This document shows positions 9,354-18,521 of a stretch of DNA of 64,000 nucleotides, piece after piece. The translations under genes were made by a program, and so were the position numbers. The stretch's first letter is position 1. Each line of letters starts with the position of its first letter. The notes beneath the pieces are model-generated. The model saw only the letters and a list, made by a program, of their open reading frames with translations. It was not told where the DNA came from and made no database searches. Origin of the DNA: a candidate division CSSED10-310 bacterium (GTDB lineage: Bacteria; CSSED10-310); NCBI GenBank assembly GCA_016931515.1, contig JAFGEQ010000002.1, positions 114,069 through 178,068 of the forward strand. Reading direction: 5' to 3'.

Positions 9354-10994
9354 TTATTTAAAAGTAACAGTTATATCCATAATTATATCAGCCGGTCGAC
9401 CGTGATATGTACCGTTTGTATATGTCCAGGACTGAACTGCTTCCATCGCAAGATTATCAAGATCCGGGTCAACGCTGTTGAGTATTGCGAAGCGGCCGAG
9501 TTTGCCGGTTTTAAGAATGATACATTGAACAACGACTTGAACAGGCGTTTCATAGTGTCCGATAAGATGCCGGGGAAGTTGGAGTGGTTTAGCATTATGA
9601 ACAACGGGGGCAATGACCCCGGGGCGTTCCATCCAGAAAGGTTCTTTTCCTTCATCGATCTGATGCTTCCCGGCTGCCGGTTTCTTAGTTGACGGGGTTG
9701 CTTTCTTTTCAGCGATGGAACGTTCTGATTGGGTTGATTTTTGAAAGAAAGATACAACCAGGTCATAGCTTTTTGAGATGCAGGATTCTACTCCTTTTTT
9801 TGCAGTGAGCAGAAGCGAAGCGGGCATGAATAAATAGGCTGTGGCGACCCCGATGATCATCAACAGAGTCGTCACCCGGGTCCAAGGAAATTTCCTGGAT
9901 TCCGGAGGTGCTTTGATTGTGCCATAGCGGGGTTCTGTTTTCCGTCCCTGACTACCGGGATAAATCGTCAGATCCGGTGTTGTCTTCATTGTTTCAGCCA
10001 AGCTGATGACATCAGGGATCAGGGGACCGTCAGCTTGGATCGTCACATCATCGTCAGATTGAATTGCTGCAGTATTTTTTGAGGGTAAATGTTTGTCAGC
10101 CGCATTCGGCGATGTCAACTCGATCCCCAACGCATGTCCCAGGGCTTTGGAAAAATCAAGAATTGATGGATACCGTTCAACCGGACTGCTCTGCATCGCT
10201 CTATCCAGGACCTTGTCGACTTCACTCGGCCAGGCCGAACCGGGAACAAGATCTGAAAGGCGTGGAGGCGGTTCTTTGACGCGACGCATTAGAGCTGTAA
10301 TTGGAGAACCTTCCGAGAAGGCAGGTTTACCGGTAATGCTTTCCAGAAAAATTAAGGCAAGGGAATACTGGTCACTCCTGTGATCGACCGGCACTTCCAT
10401 AGCCTGTTCCGGCGAACAGTAACGAAGTTTTCCGATGAATGTATTTGTTGTCGTCTGCCCAATCTCCATGATTTTCCGACTCTCGGGATGAAAAGCATCC
10501 TGCCGGGCAATTCCAAAATCAATCACCTTCACATTGATGTTCAGCTCATCATACCCTGCAACCATAAGGTTATCGGGAGACAAATCACGGTGAACAATCC
10601 CTTTGCTGTGGGCGTAATACAACCCCTGAGCTGCCTGATCGACGATCTGCCACATTTCTTTTGCCGGAATGACGCCATGATAAAGAACAAGGTCATCAAG
10701 ACTCTCACCACTGGCAATCTCCATTACAATGAAAAGAAATCCCTTTTCTTCAAAAAATTCGAACACCCTGATCAGATGAGGATGCTCCAGGATAGCCAGA
10801 ATTCGGGCTTCCTGCTCGAATCTCCTCACGAATTGAGGATCATTCGCGAGATCGGGTCTAAGTACTTTCACAGCGCGTTCAACATGAAGTTTCACATGTC
10901 GACCGCGAAAAACAGCACTCATACCACCCGAACCAATAATATCGGTAAGATGATATTCCCTTATCTGTTTTCCAAGCCATTCGCGTGGATTCAC
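9354..10994 (-). CDS. Membrane Ser/Thr protein kinase with periplasmic TonB-C-like domain
   Basis: 546 residues. The kinase domain (about 12-290) has the Gly loop GSGGMSAVF, K43 in AVKVLR, catalytic D137 in HRDLSPDN and DFG at 159-161. The usual Lys two residues after the catalytic Asp is Ser. A linker of about 90 residues leads to one membrane segment (about 380-402, TTLLMIIGVATAYLF). The outside part (about 455-546) looks like a TonB C-terminal/energy-transducer domain: LPRHLIGHYETPVQVVVQ, then GKLGRFAILNS and LAMEAVQSWTY. PknB-family kinases usually carry PASTA or other sensor domains there. The start is GTG with AGGTAGA upstream. It is 31 bases after a secreted-protein gene and 18 before the nuclease gene. 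Confidence 0.9.
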   Translation of the reverse strand: MNPREWLGKQIREYHLTDIIGSGGMSAVFRGRHVKLHVERAVKVLRPDLANDPQFVRRFEQEARILAILEHPHLIRVFEFFEEKGFLFIVMEIASGESLDDLVLYHGVIPAKEMWQIVDQAAQGLYYAHSKGIVHRDLSPDNLMVAGYDELNINVKVIDFGIARQDAFHPESRKIMEIGQTTTNTFIGKLRYCSPEQAMEVPVDHRSDQYSLALIFLESITGKPAFSEGSPITALMRRVKEPPPRLSDLVPGSAWPSEVDKVLDRAMQSSPVERYPSILDFSKALGHALGIELTSPNAADKHLPSKNTAAIQSDDDVTIQADGPLIPDVISLAETMKTTPDLTIYPGSQGRKTEPRYGTIKAPPESRKFPWTRVTTLLMIIGVATAYLFMPASLLLTAKKGVESCISKSYDLVVSFFQKSTQSERSIAEKKATPSTKKPAAGKHQIDEGKEPFWMERPGVIAPVVHNAKPLQLPRHLIGHYETPVQVVVQCIILKTGKLGRFAILNSVDPDLDNLAMEAVQSWTYTNGTYHGRPADIIMDITVTFK

Positions 10995-11025
10995 TGATCG
11001 TCTACCTTAGTATTGAAACACGGTC

Positions 11026-12279
11026 TTATCGATATGCCCATGTAACCACATCATAAACACCGAACAGTTCCCGGGAATCATGATCCAGCAGGGCAGCCCA
11101 AAAACGGAGATCTTCGGCTGATCCATCAACATCAGGCCAGACGAAGGTCAGAACAACTTCATCTGGATAAATGCTTCCGGTATCCAGGACTCTTTGCCGC
11201 CAGGTGATTGATTCAGTCCATTCCGGCCAGAACCAGAATGCCCCATACACATCTAAAAGTATGAATTCATCTACGTTGATTGATGAACCTGCGTTGACGA
11301 GGGTCCGCGATAAACGAAACGTGTCTCCTCGACTGAAAGAATCGCTGTTGAGATGCAGCGTCGTACCTGATTGTGCTGGATCGGGGGTTGGAGAAGGGGT
11401 TGGTGTTGGGAAAGCCGTGAGATCAAAGTCCATAAGATCCATGCGGAGTTCTCTGAGAAGGAGCCCCTGGTCAGGCATCTCCAGATCGGTCATGGAGAAA
11501 AAAGCGTAGTTCCGAGCAATATCCGCATATCGAGCCAATAAAGATCCGTCCCATTCCGCTCCCGATCCTTCGATCCTGATAACATTCCATGTTTTATAAC
11601 TCTCCATGGTCATCACGTCGAAATCGATATTGAAAAGCACAAAATCATCGAAGGTATCCTCCATCGTCTGCGGTCCGGATCCGATATCGTATGTTATATA
11701 GTAACGACCATAGAAAAACAGGGTCATAGCCTCCGACCACTGATTCCCTACTTCAACAGGAAACCGTATACAATCGCGTGCCGGCTCGTATTCCTCCGTG
11801 AAGGCAATTTCGATCGTGCCGACCTGGCGCCATGAGAAAAGGTAATCAGCCCACAGATCAGCGGTGATGAACCGTGAATTGTAAACGGTTCCAAGTGTTT
11901 CGGTGTCAACCCACATTTCGCCCGTCTGGGTTCCATTTCGCAGTTCAATCGGAATCTCCATATCGAAAAGATCGACATCTGCAATCCCTTCACCGCTAAC
12001 CATACCGGCGTACACCAGACGATAGACATTATACTCCTTCATCTCACCACGCGTGAGCTGCCGGGTCTCCATGCTCCGGCACTGGTAATCCGGTGCATCA
12101 TCTTCTATAATCATATCAATCTGATCTGTACTTTCCGGATCTTTCATATTAACATCGAGATATGTCAGTATCGCCCAATTAAATCCCGGTTCCCATTCCG
12201 GCAAGTCGAGTTGGGCGATGCCATTTGGTGTCAATCCTAGTGTTAACATGCAGACGATCAAACCTGAATACTTTTTCAT
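11026..12279 (-). CDS. Secreted protein with the recurrent 'FWF-P / F-WP / RFW' C-terminal domain
   Basis: 417 residues from the ATG at 12277-12279, chosen because AGGAAGG lies just upstream and a signal peptide follows at once (KKYSGLIVCMLTLGL, cleavage near GIAQ). The body (30-300) is a beta-rich domain I do not recognise. A Pro-Thr linker (FPTPTPSPTPDP) near residue 305 leads to a C-terminal domain of about 100 residues. This domain recurs at the end of the papain-like peptidase at 49-50 kb and of the beta-helix protein at 53-57 kb: shared marks are LLD..G.FWF.P, then F.WP, then LRFW.A..D. Likely exported; role unknown. A moderate sigma-54-type promoter lies about 100 bases upstream. Confidence 0.78.
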   Translation of the reverse strand: MKKYSGLIVCMLTLGLTPNGIAQLDLPEWEPGFNWAILTYLDVNMKDPESTDQIDMIIEDDAPDYQCRSMETRQLTRGEMKEYNVYRLVYAGMVSGEGIADVDLFDMEIPIELRNGTQTGEMWVDTETLGTVYNSRFITADLWADYLFSWRQVGTIEIAFTEEYEPARDCIRFPVEVGNQWSEAMTLFFYGRYYITYDIGSGPQTMEDTFDDFVLFNIDFDVMTMESYKTWNVIRIEGSGAEWDGSLLARYADIARNYAFFSMTDLEMPDQGLLLRELRMDLMDFDLTAFPTPTPSPTPDPAQSGTTLHLNSDSFSRGDTFRLSRTLVNAGSSINVDEFILLDVYGAFWFWPEWTESITWRQRVLDTGSIYPDEVVLTFVWPDVDGSAEDLRFWAALLDHDSRELFGVYDVVTWAYR

Positions 12280-12380
12280 GGGACGGCCTTCCTGCGATTC
12301 GGTAGTACTACCAGAAGTACGGGTCAAGGGATGCGCTGGAGAATACTATATCCGAAACGGCTGCCATGGTCCATACGCGC

Positions 12381-12396
12381 GCATTATCCCTGCCAC
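12381..12396 (-). promoter_or_regulatory. Possible sigma-54 promoter upstream of the 417-residue secreted protein
   Basis: On the minus strand TGGCAG-GGATA-ATGC, with the required 10 bases between the GG and GC dinucleotides; five of six and three of four consensus bases. About 100 bases before the start codon. Weaker than the sites at 21.8 and 49.0 kb. Confidence 0.35.
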
Positions 12397-12457
12397 ATGA
12401 TTGATGCTCCCCTTGATATGACCTGAAGATAGAAAGTATAGTCCCAATAGAGGACGG

Positions 12458-13450
12458 ATGATAAGATTGAACATATTTCGGACGATTGATTTCAGTATTA
12501 TTATTCCCTGTTTCAACGCAGCAGATTGCATCGAAGCATGTCTTTCCGCATTAAAATCCCAGACTATTCAACGAGACAGGTATGAAATCATTGTGATTGA
12601 TGATGGATCCACCGACGAAACAGCCTCCAAAGCCGGAGTTCTATGCGATCGAGTGATTCGCATTCCAAATAGCGGACCTGCTGCAGCCAGAAACAGGGGA
12701 GTTCGCGAAGCAACCGGCGAAATTGTTTTATTCACGGATTCGGACTGCATACCCCACACGGATTGGATTGAAAAAATGATTCAACCCTTCACCGATATGG
12801 CGATTTTCGGAGTCAAGGGAGCGTATCGAACAAGTCAGCGTAGTTTTGTTGCCCGATTCGTGCAAGCCGAATACGAATTCAAATACCGGCGGATGGAACA
12901 ATTGGAGTCAATCGATTTTGTCGATACATATGCAGCCGCCTTCAGGCGATCGATATTTTTACAATTAGGCGGGTTTAACGAGAAGTTCCCAGGTGCATCT
13001 GTTGAGGATCAGGAGTTTTCATTCCGGATGGCTGAAGCCGGATTCAAGATGGTATTCATCCCCGATGCGCTGGTGGACCATCGTCATGCTGATACATTGG
13101 GCTGGTATTTCAGGAAAAAGAAAAACATCGGCTTCTGGAAAGTCGTTGTTTTGCGCAGACATCCCCGAAAAATCGTTTCCGACAGTCATACCCCTCAAAG
13201 TCTGAAACTCCAGTTGCCGTTGGCAGGGGTTACAATTATAACTGCCATATCAACACCCTTTGTTGGTGCATTCCCCCTGATTGCGAGCGTTTTTTTGTTT
13301 ATGTTCGCAGGTTTCAGCGAGATATTGCATTGTTACCACAGATGCGGCATAGTTTCGGCTGCAGGAGCGCCCATTATCATGTGGATCCGCTCTGTTGGGC
13401 TGGGGTTTGGTCTTGTTACCGGTTTTCTGAATGCTTCAAAATTGCGATAA
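12458..13450 (+). CDS. Glycosyltransferase family 2, membrane-associated
   Basis: 330 residues. A GT-A fold starts at once: FSIIIPCFNAADCIEACLSAL, VIDDGSTDET, and the metal-binding DSD within FTDSDCIPH (about residues 92-97). The conserved catalytic-base region appears as VEDQEFSFRMAEAG near residue 180. Two hydrophobic C-terminal segments (about 250-270 and 295-320) suggest membrane attachment. GT2 enzymes of this kind add sugars to lipid-linked glycans or exopolysaccharides. It is followed 52 bases later by the sugar-phosphate transferase that would start such a glycan, so both probably serve surface polysaccharide synthesis. GAGGACGG precedes the ATG. Confidence 0.9.
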   Translation: MIRLNIFRTIDFSIIIPCFNAADCIEACLSALKSQTIQRDRYEIIVIDDGSTDETASKAGVLCDRVIRIPNSGPAAARNRGVREATGEIVLFTDSDCIPHTDWIEKMIQPFTDMAIFGVKGAYRTSQRSFVARFVQAEYEFKYRRMEQLESIDFVDTYAAAFRRSIFLQLGGFNEKFPGASVEDQEFSFRMAEAGFKMVFIPDALVDHRHADTLGWYFRKKKNIGFWKVVVLRRHPRKIVSDSHTPQSLKLQLPLAGVTIITAISTPFVGAFPLIASVFLFMFAGFSEILHCYHRCGIVSAAGAPIIMWIRSVGLGFGLVTGFLNASKLR

Positions 13451-13501
13451 CCGGTATATTTCACTGGAAGCATGTGATAATCCCGGAAAAGAGGAAAATT
13501 C

Positions 13502-15013
13502 TTGGCAGCAAATTCAGCTTCCTCAGCAGAAAACATAGTAGTCAGAAATGGTATGAATCGGAATCGAATCCGTTCACGCCAGCAGCGTCACGCACTTTTT
13601 TCCATCGTTCTTGCCGTCGGCGACCAGATTCTGCTCAGTTTTGCCTTTCTATTAAGTTACTATTTGCGTTTTTATCAAGAAATCGGTGTTTCTTCGGGGA
13701 TAGTGAAACCGGTACCGGTAGCACCTCCGGAATTGTATCTAAAATTCGTTCTGATCGTCGACTTTTTATTTCTGACACTGTTTGTAATGCTGAATCTCTA
13801 TCGACGCGACCGTGCTCGATGGATGCTGGATGAGCTCCAAAGCACATGGCGGGTCTTAAGCTTCGGATTTGTCATTATTGCATCCGTGACCTTCTTTTTA
13901 CGCTTCCGTGATCTCCAGTTCAGCCGCCTTGTTCTCCTGTATTCATATATACTGTCAATGTTCTTGATCCCGATGTTCCGGTTGTTAATCCTGAAGATCG
14001 AACGATGGGCGCATTCTCACGGTATTTTCGTAAGCAATGTCCTGATCGTTGGAATGGGAGAAATGGCCGGAATAATCACTCGTAAGATCATGACCAATCC
14101 CCAGTTAGGGTATCGGATCAGAGGATTTTGCGCAGATGTCAGTGAGAAGGTATCGCCAGCAGACGACCTGGTTTTTCTAGGTTCAATCGATCATTTTGAA
14201 GATATTCTGATCCGTTACGATATCGATGAAGTTCTCGTTAGTGAAGCATCCATTAGCCATTTCAAATTACTTGAAATTGTTTCTATCTCTGAACGGATGG
14301 GAATTTTCATTAAAATGGTACCCACTGTCTATGACCTCCTGATCGATTTCGCTGATGTCAACGATCTTGATGGACTCCCGCTGGTGGCGATACGAGAGCA
14401 GCCGATGTATGAACTCCGCTTATGGGCAAAACGTCTGTTCGATCTTATCTTCTCACTCCTTATCCTATCTCTGACTGCTCCCCTCTGCCTGGTTATCGTT
14501 ATCCTGATCAAACGCGATTCCAAGGGGTCTGTGATCTTCTCGCAGATCCGGGCCGGTGTTGGAGGAGTCCCGTTTAAAATGTATAAATTCCGGACAATGC
14601 ATATTGATGCGGAACAGAGATTAAAGGACTTGATTGATATCAACGATCTGGAAGAGCCTGTCTTCAAACTGGACAACGACCCTCGAATCACAGGGATCGG
14701 GCATTTTCTCCGCCGGACGAGTCTTGATGAAATTCCCCAATTCTGGAATGTTGTAAAGGGCGATATGAGTGTTGTCGGACCTCGGCCCGAGGAAACCCAG
14801 TTGGCGGACAAGTACAATATCTGGCAGCAGCGCCGATTGAAAGCGAAGCCGGGCATCACGGGGATGCAGCAGGTCATGTGCCGCGGTACGACCTCACTTG
14901 CGGACCGGATCCGATATGATATTTATTATCTGAGGAAACATTCACTGCTGCTGGACATCTGGATAATTTTAAAAACAATCCCGGTGGTCCTGTCAGGTCA
15001 TGGAGCTCGTTGA
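13502..15013 (+). CDS. Polyprenyl-phosphate sugar-phosphotransferase (WbaP/exopolysaccharide type)
   Basis: 503 residues. Several N-terminal membrane helices (about 35-150) are followed by a Rossmann-like CoA-binding-type domain (NVLIVGMGEMAG, about 175-300). A C-terminal bacterial sugar-transferase domain (about 305-500) carries KRLFDL, YKFRTM, RRTSLDEIPQFWNV and VVGPRPE. Such enzymes load a sugar-1-phosphate onto undecaprenyl phosphate as the first membrane step of polysaccharide assembly. I take the TTG at 13502 as start because AGAGGA lies seven bases before it; an ATG 17 codons later has no good SD. It follows a GT2 gene on the same strand and is convergent with another GT2 gene. The sugar specificity cannot be read. 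Confidence 0.92.
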   Translation: MAANSASSAENIVVRNGMNRNRIRSRQQRHALFSIVLAVGDQILLSFAFLLSYYLRFYQEIGVSSGIVKPVPVAPPELYLKFVLIVDFLFLTLFVMLNLYRRDRARWMLDELQSTWRVLSFGFVIIASVTFFLRFRDLQFSRLVLLYSYILSMFLIPMFRLLILKIERWAHSHGIFVSNVLIVGMGEMAGIITRKIMTNPQLGYRIRGFCADVSEKVSPADDLVFLGSIDHFEDILIRYDIDEVLVSEASISHFKLLEIVSISERMGIFIKMVPTVYDLLIDFADVNDLDGLPLVAIREQPMYELRLWAKRLFDLIFSLLILSLTAPLCLVIVILIKRDSKGSVIFSQIRAGVGGVPFKMYKFRTMHIDAEQRLKDLIDINDLEEPVFKLDNDPRITGIGHFLRRTSLDEIPQFWNVVKGDMSVVGPRPEETQLADKYNIWQQRRLKAKPGITGMQQVMCRGTTSLADRIRYDIYYLRKHSLLLDIWIILKTIPVVLSGHGAR

Positions 15014-15041
15014 TCCGATCGTTCCTATTCAACATCACTGA

Positions 15042-15959
15042 TTACAGAATCATTCGTAACGAACGGATGCCGGCAGATATTCTTCCGAGTGACAAACCTG
15101 TATAACGAATGGAATCAATGATCGGAAAATACCGATCAGGATTGCGTCTTTCACACAGAATTGCAGGGAATGCCAAAAGTGATTTAAGTAGACGGTAATA
15201 AAGACCCCACCAGATCCAGACACGTGTTTCAGGGTGAAACGCAAGATGAACAGCGACGCCGTCATGTCCGTAATCAATAGCCTGATAAAATATACCCGCA
15301 AGCGATGAACGGTGATCGTGATACACAGCAGCACCCTGGATATACTGAATTCTTCCACCCTGTTCACTAATTCGCCAGCAAATATCCGCATCCTCCGCAA
15401 CCCTGTAGCGAGTACGGAAACCGCCTGCGTTCAGGATTGCGTCCAGCCGGAATACGGCGTTGGCGGTTGCAAGAAATGGAGGTGAATAGGGATAATCGCC
15501 AGAAAACTCTCGATTGGAGACAATCTGTCTGGACTCAAAAAATCGTGCCAATAATGTATCTCCGGGTGTTATAATGTCGCCGCCGGCAACCGCAATTTCA
15601 GGATCTTCGAATACAGGGACAATTTCCCGCAACCATTCCGGCGATACCCTACAATCGGCATCGGTAAACGCGATGAAAGGGGTCGTGCAGTGATTGCAGG
15701 CGGTATTCCGTGCGAAACCTCGACCCGGTGTTTTTTCATCGATCACGGTTACTGAGAAGCGAGCCAGAATTTGTTCCGTTTCATCGGTTGAGCCATTATT
15801 CACTACAAGAATTTTCAGCTTTCCGGCGGGATAATCAAGCCGGGTCACGCTTTGAAGGCACGATTCTATTGAAGATGCTCCATTTCGTACACAGACAGCA
15901 ACGGTGATTTCAGGAAACCTATAAGTTTCTATGTCGACATAAGACCGCTCATCTATCAT
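15042..15959 (-). CDS. Glycosyltransferase family 2
   Basis: 305 residues. GT-A motifs: ITVAVCVRNGASSIESCL, VVNNGSTDET, the DAD metal site in FTDADCRVSPEW (about residue 97) and VAEDADICWRISEQGG (about residue 195). A weakly hydrophobic stretch near residue 255 may associate with the membrane. It transfers a sugar from a nucleotide or lipid donor during glycan assembly; donor and acceptor are unknown. Convergent with the sugar-phosphate transferase (28 bases apart), and with it and the GT2 at 12.5 kb forms a small polysaccharide cluster. Confidence 0.9.
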   Translation of the reverse strand: MIDERSYVDIETYRFPEITVAVCVRNGASSIESCLQSVTRLDYPAGKLKILVVNNGSTDETEQILARFSVTVIDEKTPGRGFARNTACNHCTTPFIAFTDADCRVSPEWLREIVPVFEDPEIAVAGGDIITPGDTLLARFFESRQIVSNREFSGDYPYSPPFLATANAVFRLDAILNAGGFRTRYRVAEDADICWRISEQGGRIQYIQGAAVYHDHRSSLAGIFYQAIDYGHDGVAVHLAFHPETRVWIWWGLYYRLLKSLLAFPAILCERRNPDRYFPIIDSIRYTGLSLGRISAGIRSLRMIL

Positions 15960-16053
15960 GGGTCACTCCCAATGGATTTTCCATACAAGACACATCAAAA
16001 CATTACACGAAGCGAGCAAAATTTTCGATGATATTAGCAGTGAGTTGCTTTTT

Positions 16054-17247
16054 TTATTGCAGGCGGGAGGCAGCCGTTTCGTTACCGAGCATCAACCATA
16101 GCTCAATGGCTCTTTTTCGAGAACATTCGGCCTCATCATAGTTGTTTCGCCGGATAGCGATTTTGTAGAGTAGTTCATTGCATTGTGCCTGACCCATAAG
16201 ATGGGAACACTGCTGATTGAGTTTTAGAGCGTCCAACACTGCATGACGGGCATGCTTCAGATTTCCATCCTGAAATTCGGCTTCCGCCATGAGTCGCATC
16301 GCATCGGCAACTCCCAAGGAATCGTCCATTTGTCGAAGAGATTTCATGGCTTCTTGTGCGAGTCGTCTACCGATGACAACGTCCCTTTTTCTTAAAAATA
16401 ACTCGCTTTTGGCTAGCAGGATATTTCCGATGGATTGCAACCGTCCCAATTCTCGAGCGATTACAAGGGCACGATCCAGATAATCCTCAGCATCGTCCAG
16501 ACGATTCATCTCAACAAATGTCAATCCAAGATTATGAATCGTTTCAGCAAAACCATTTCGATCTTTTGCCTGATCTCTACAGAACAAGGCTCGCTGGAAT
16601 TCCATACAGCCGGCATCGGGCTGCCCTTTAATGCAATAGATGACTCCTAAATTATTGTAAATATGGCCTTCGAGGAGAGGCTCCCACATTACTTGTAAAC
16701 ATTCAATGGCTTTGTGTAGATACGTTTCAGCCTCCTCTAGACGACCCGTCTCTATCGAAATGACTCCGAGGTTGTTCAAGGCATGCGCTTCAAGTTCCGG
16801 AGAAAATCCATTCGAAGCCAATTGAGCTGCTTTTTGCTGAAATGTCACTGCCTGATCGAAGTTTCCTTTTCTACGATAGATATCACCAAGTTCTTCAAGT
16901 GACTGGATATGTAATTCCCGGTCACCGGATGCATCTGCCAGATTCAAAACTCGTTCATAGGCACGACCTGCTGTTTCGGGAAAGCCTCTCCGATCAGACC
17001 AGCGAGCGATTCGGACGAATGCCCGGATTTCACGAGCAGATCCGGATTTCCATTTACAGACATCAAGGAGATACTTCAGGCAGTCAAGAGTTTTATCGAT
17101 GTCCTTCTGCTGATGAAGTTGTTCATCTTCAATCAACAAAACTTCCAATTCAAGGAGCAACCTGTCGAAATCCTCTACTGACCGTGCCGATACGTCTGAT
17201 TTACAGTGATCAGCAAATCGCAAATGTAGATGGTTCCATCGGTTCAT
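16054..17247 (-). CDS. Tetratricopeptide-repeat protein
   Basis: 397 residues made almost entirely of TPR helices from about residue 60 on, with signatures such as NLGVISIETGRLEEAETYL, NNLGVIYCIKGQPDAG and HNLGLTFVEMNRLDDAEDYL. No signal peptide or membrane segment, so a cytoplasmic scaffold or regulator is expected. Its ATG overlaps the stop codon of the upstream secreted-protein gene (TAATG), so translation is probably coupled. Several secreted-protein genes in this window neighbour TPR proteins, but no specific partner can be named. Confidence 0.88.
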   Translation of the reverse strand: MNRWNHLHLRFADHCKSDVSARSVEDFDRLLLELEVLLIEDEQLHQQKDIDKTLDCLKYLLDVCKWKSGSAREIRAFVRIARWSDRRGFPETAGRAYERVLNLADASGDRELHIQSLEELGDIYRRKGNFDQAVTFQQKAAQLASNGFSPELEAHALNNLGVISIETGRLEEAETYLHKAIECLQVMWEPLLEGHIYNNLGVIYCIKGQPDAGCMEFQRALFCRDQAKDRNGFAETIHNLGLTFVEMNRLDDAEDYLDRALVIARELGRLQSIGNILLAKSELFLRKRDVVIGRRLAQEAMKSLRQMDDSLGVADAMRLMAEAEFQDGNLKHARHAVLDALKLNQQCSHLMGQAQCNELLYKIAIRRNNYDEAECSRKRAIELWLMLGNETAASRLQ

Positions 17248-18389
17248 TAGTTACTCGGTTGCAATACAATTCCCTGAAGCGGCCTGTTATTCGTTGAGAG
17301 TGAATACCGGGAAAAATGATCGATCTGACCCCTGAAGCAGTGCTGTTCCCAACAATGAGTCATATGGCATGCGAGTCGCCAGGTGCCGGTAATCTCATCA
17401 AACCACGATAATCGAATCTGTTCAGGATCAATTCCTTCCAGGTTGAAATATCGGATCTCGATCTCCACCGGAACGTTGAATTGCATAGATGGGTAAAACT
17501 GGTAAATGTTCTCAAGCGTCCACCAGAACATGAAGTCACCGGTTACCTGTATATTGACAAGATCCTCCAGCGCACCAGGTGGGAAATTCAAATACCCCCA
17601 TGGAAAATACACGTAACCGCCGGCTGGTCCGACAATCTTGGAAAAACTCTGGTGATTGGGATCTCCGGTCATCGAATCAACATTCACACTCACCACAGGT
17701 TCACCGTTGGGATGCTGGAAGATATTGTTGATCCAACCATATACTTCCATGACAGTACCATCATCACTACCGGACCTCTCGGTGCACCAATCCATCGACC
17801 GAATAAAGGCATTACCAAAGAAATGATCATTGATCATCGTCCCATGCACCATGACAGGATCGCCGGGATGAAGATTCCACAGATGGATGGGTACCATTGG
17901 GGAACCAATCGGAGCGTCCCAGAATTCGGCGTTCGGTACTACTGCAACATCCATCAGTTCGCCTTGAAACTCATTGGTCCAGACATGGAAGGATCGCATT
18001 TGCAAATCGATGGCACTGACCAAACCGAAGATACGTTCACCGCCATGCGGTGGTCCACCGACAAACCGGGGATACTGACTCACATCGGTGAATACGAATA
18101 CGATCTCTGCCTCTATCAGATTCTCGAATGGTGAAATATGGCCTTCAACAAGAACCGCGTGATCGATTTCAAGATCATCGAAAAAGAACGGCTCCGGCAG
18201 ATCCGGATCAACCGGTACGAACGGAGTATTATGATCCAGTTGCACTGTCCAGTCTTCATATGACGAGCGATAATATTCTGCACTGACAAGATTTGGAGCG
18301 AATGACAGTGGTTCGGACCTTTGCGCCTGAGCACCAACCATTGGAAGTAGCATGATGCAGACTATCAACGTTTTATGAAGCAGATCCAT
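17247..18389 (-). CDS. Secreted protein with DUF5666-like beta domains and a ZU5-like C-terminal domain
   Basis: 380 residues from the ATG at 18387-18389, which follows AAAGGAGG and opens a signal peptide (LIVCIMLLPMVGAQA). An upstream in-frame start would delay the signal peptide by 17 residues and is rejected. The middle (about 70-220) has two weak beta-barrel-like units resembling the DUF5666 repeats of the protein at 20-21.7 kb. Residues 245-370 look like a ZU5-type domain: GPAGGYVYFPWGYLNFPPGA through to HFSRYSLS. ZU5-like domains occur in many exported bacterial proteins. It is downstream of a sigma-54-like promoter and of the sigma-54 activator gene, and translationally coupled to the TPR gene. 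Confidence 0.8.
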   Translation of the reverse strand: MDLLHKTLIVCIMLLPMVGAQAQRSEPLSFAPNLVSAEYYRSSYEDWTVQLDHNTPFVPVDPDLPEPFFFDDLEIDHAVLVEGHISPFENLIEAEIVFVFTDVSQYPRFVGGPPHGGERIFGLVSAIDLQMRSFHVWTNEFQGELMDVAVVPNAEFWDAPIGSPMVPIHLWNLHPGDPVMVHGTMINDHFFGNAFIRSMDWCTERSGSDDGTVMEVYGWINNIFQHPNGEPVVSVNVDSMTGDPNHQSFSKIVGPAGGYVYFPWGYLNFPPGALEDLVNIQVTGDFMFWWTLENIYQFYPSMQFNVPVEIEIRYFNLEGIDPEQIRLSWFDEITGTWRLACHMTHCWEQHCFRGQIDHFSRYSLSTNNRPLQGIVLQPSN

Positions 18390-18428
18390 TTCAAATAGCC
18401 TCCTTTCGGGGAGCCTGACCAACTCCTT

Positions 18429-18445
18429 TGCAATTCCCATTCCAG
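18429..18445 (-). promoter_or_regulatory. Probable sigma-54 (-24/-12) promoter for the ZU5-like secreted protein
   Basis: Minus-strand CTGGAATGGGAATTGCA: GG and GC separated by exactly 10 bases, with a full TTGC -12 element. The expected transcription start is about 30 bases before the ATG. It lies directly after the sigma-54 activator gene. Confidence 0.5.
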
Positions 18446-18521
18446 AATAAATTACAAATATAATTACTTATTTCATAATATGTTAACAGGCTAGCAAATC
18501 TTGTATTCCTGCTTGATCGCA

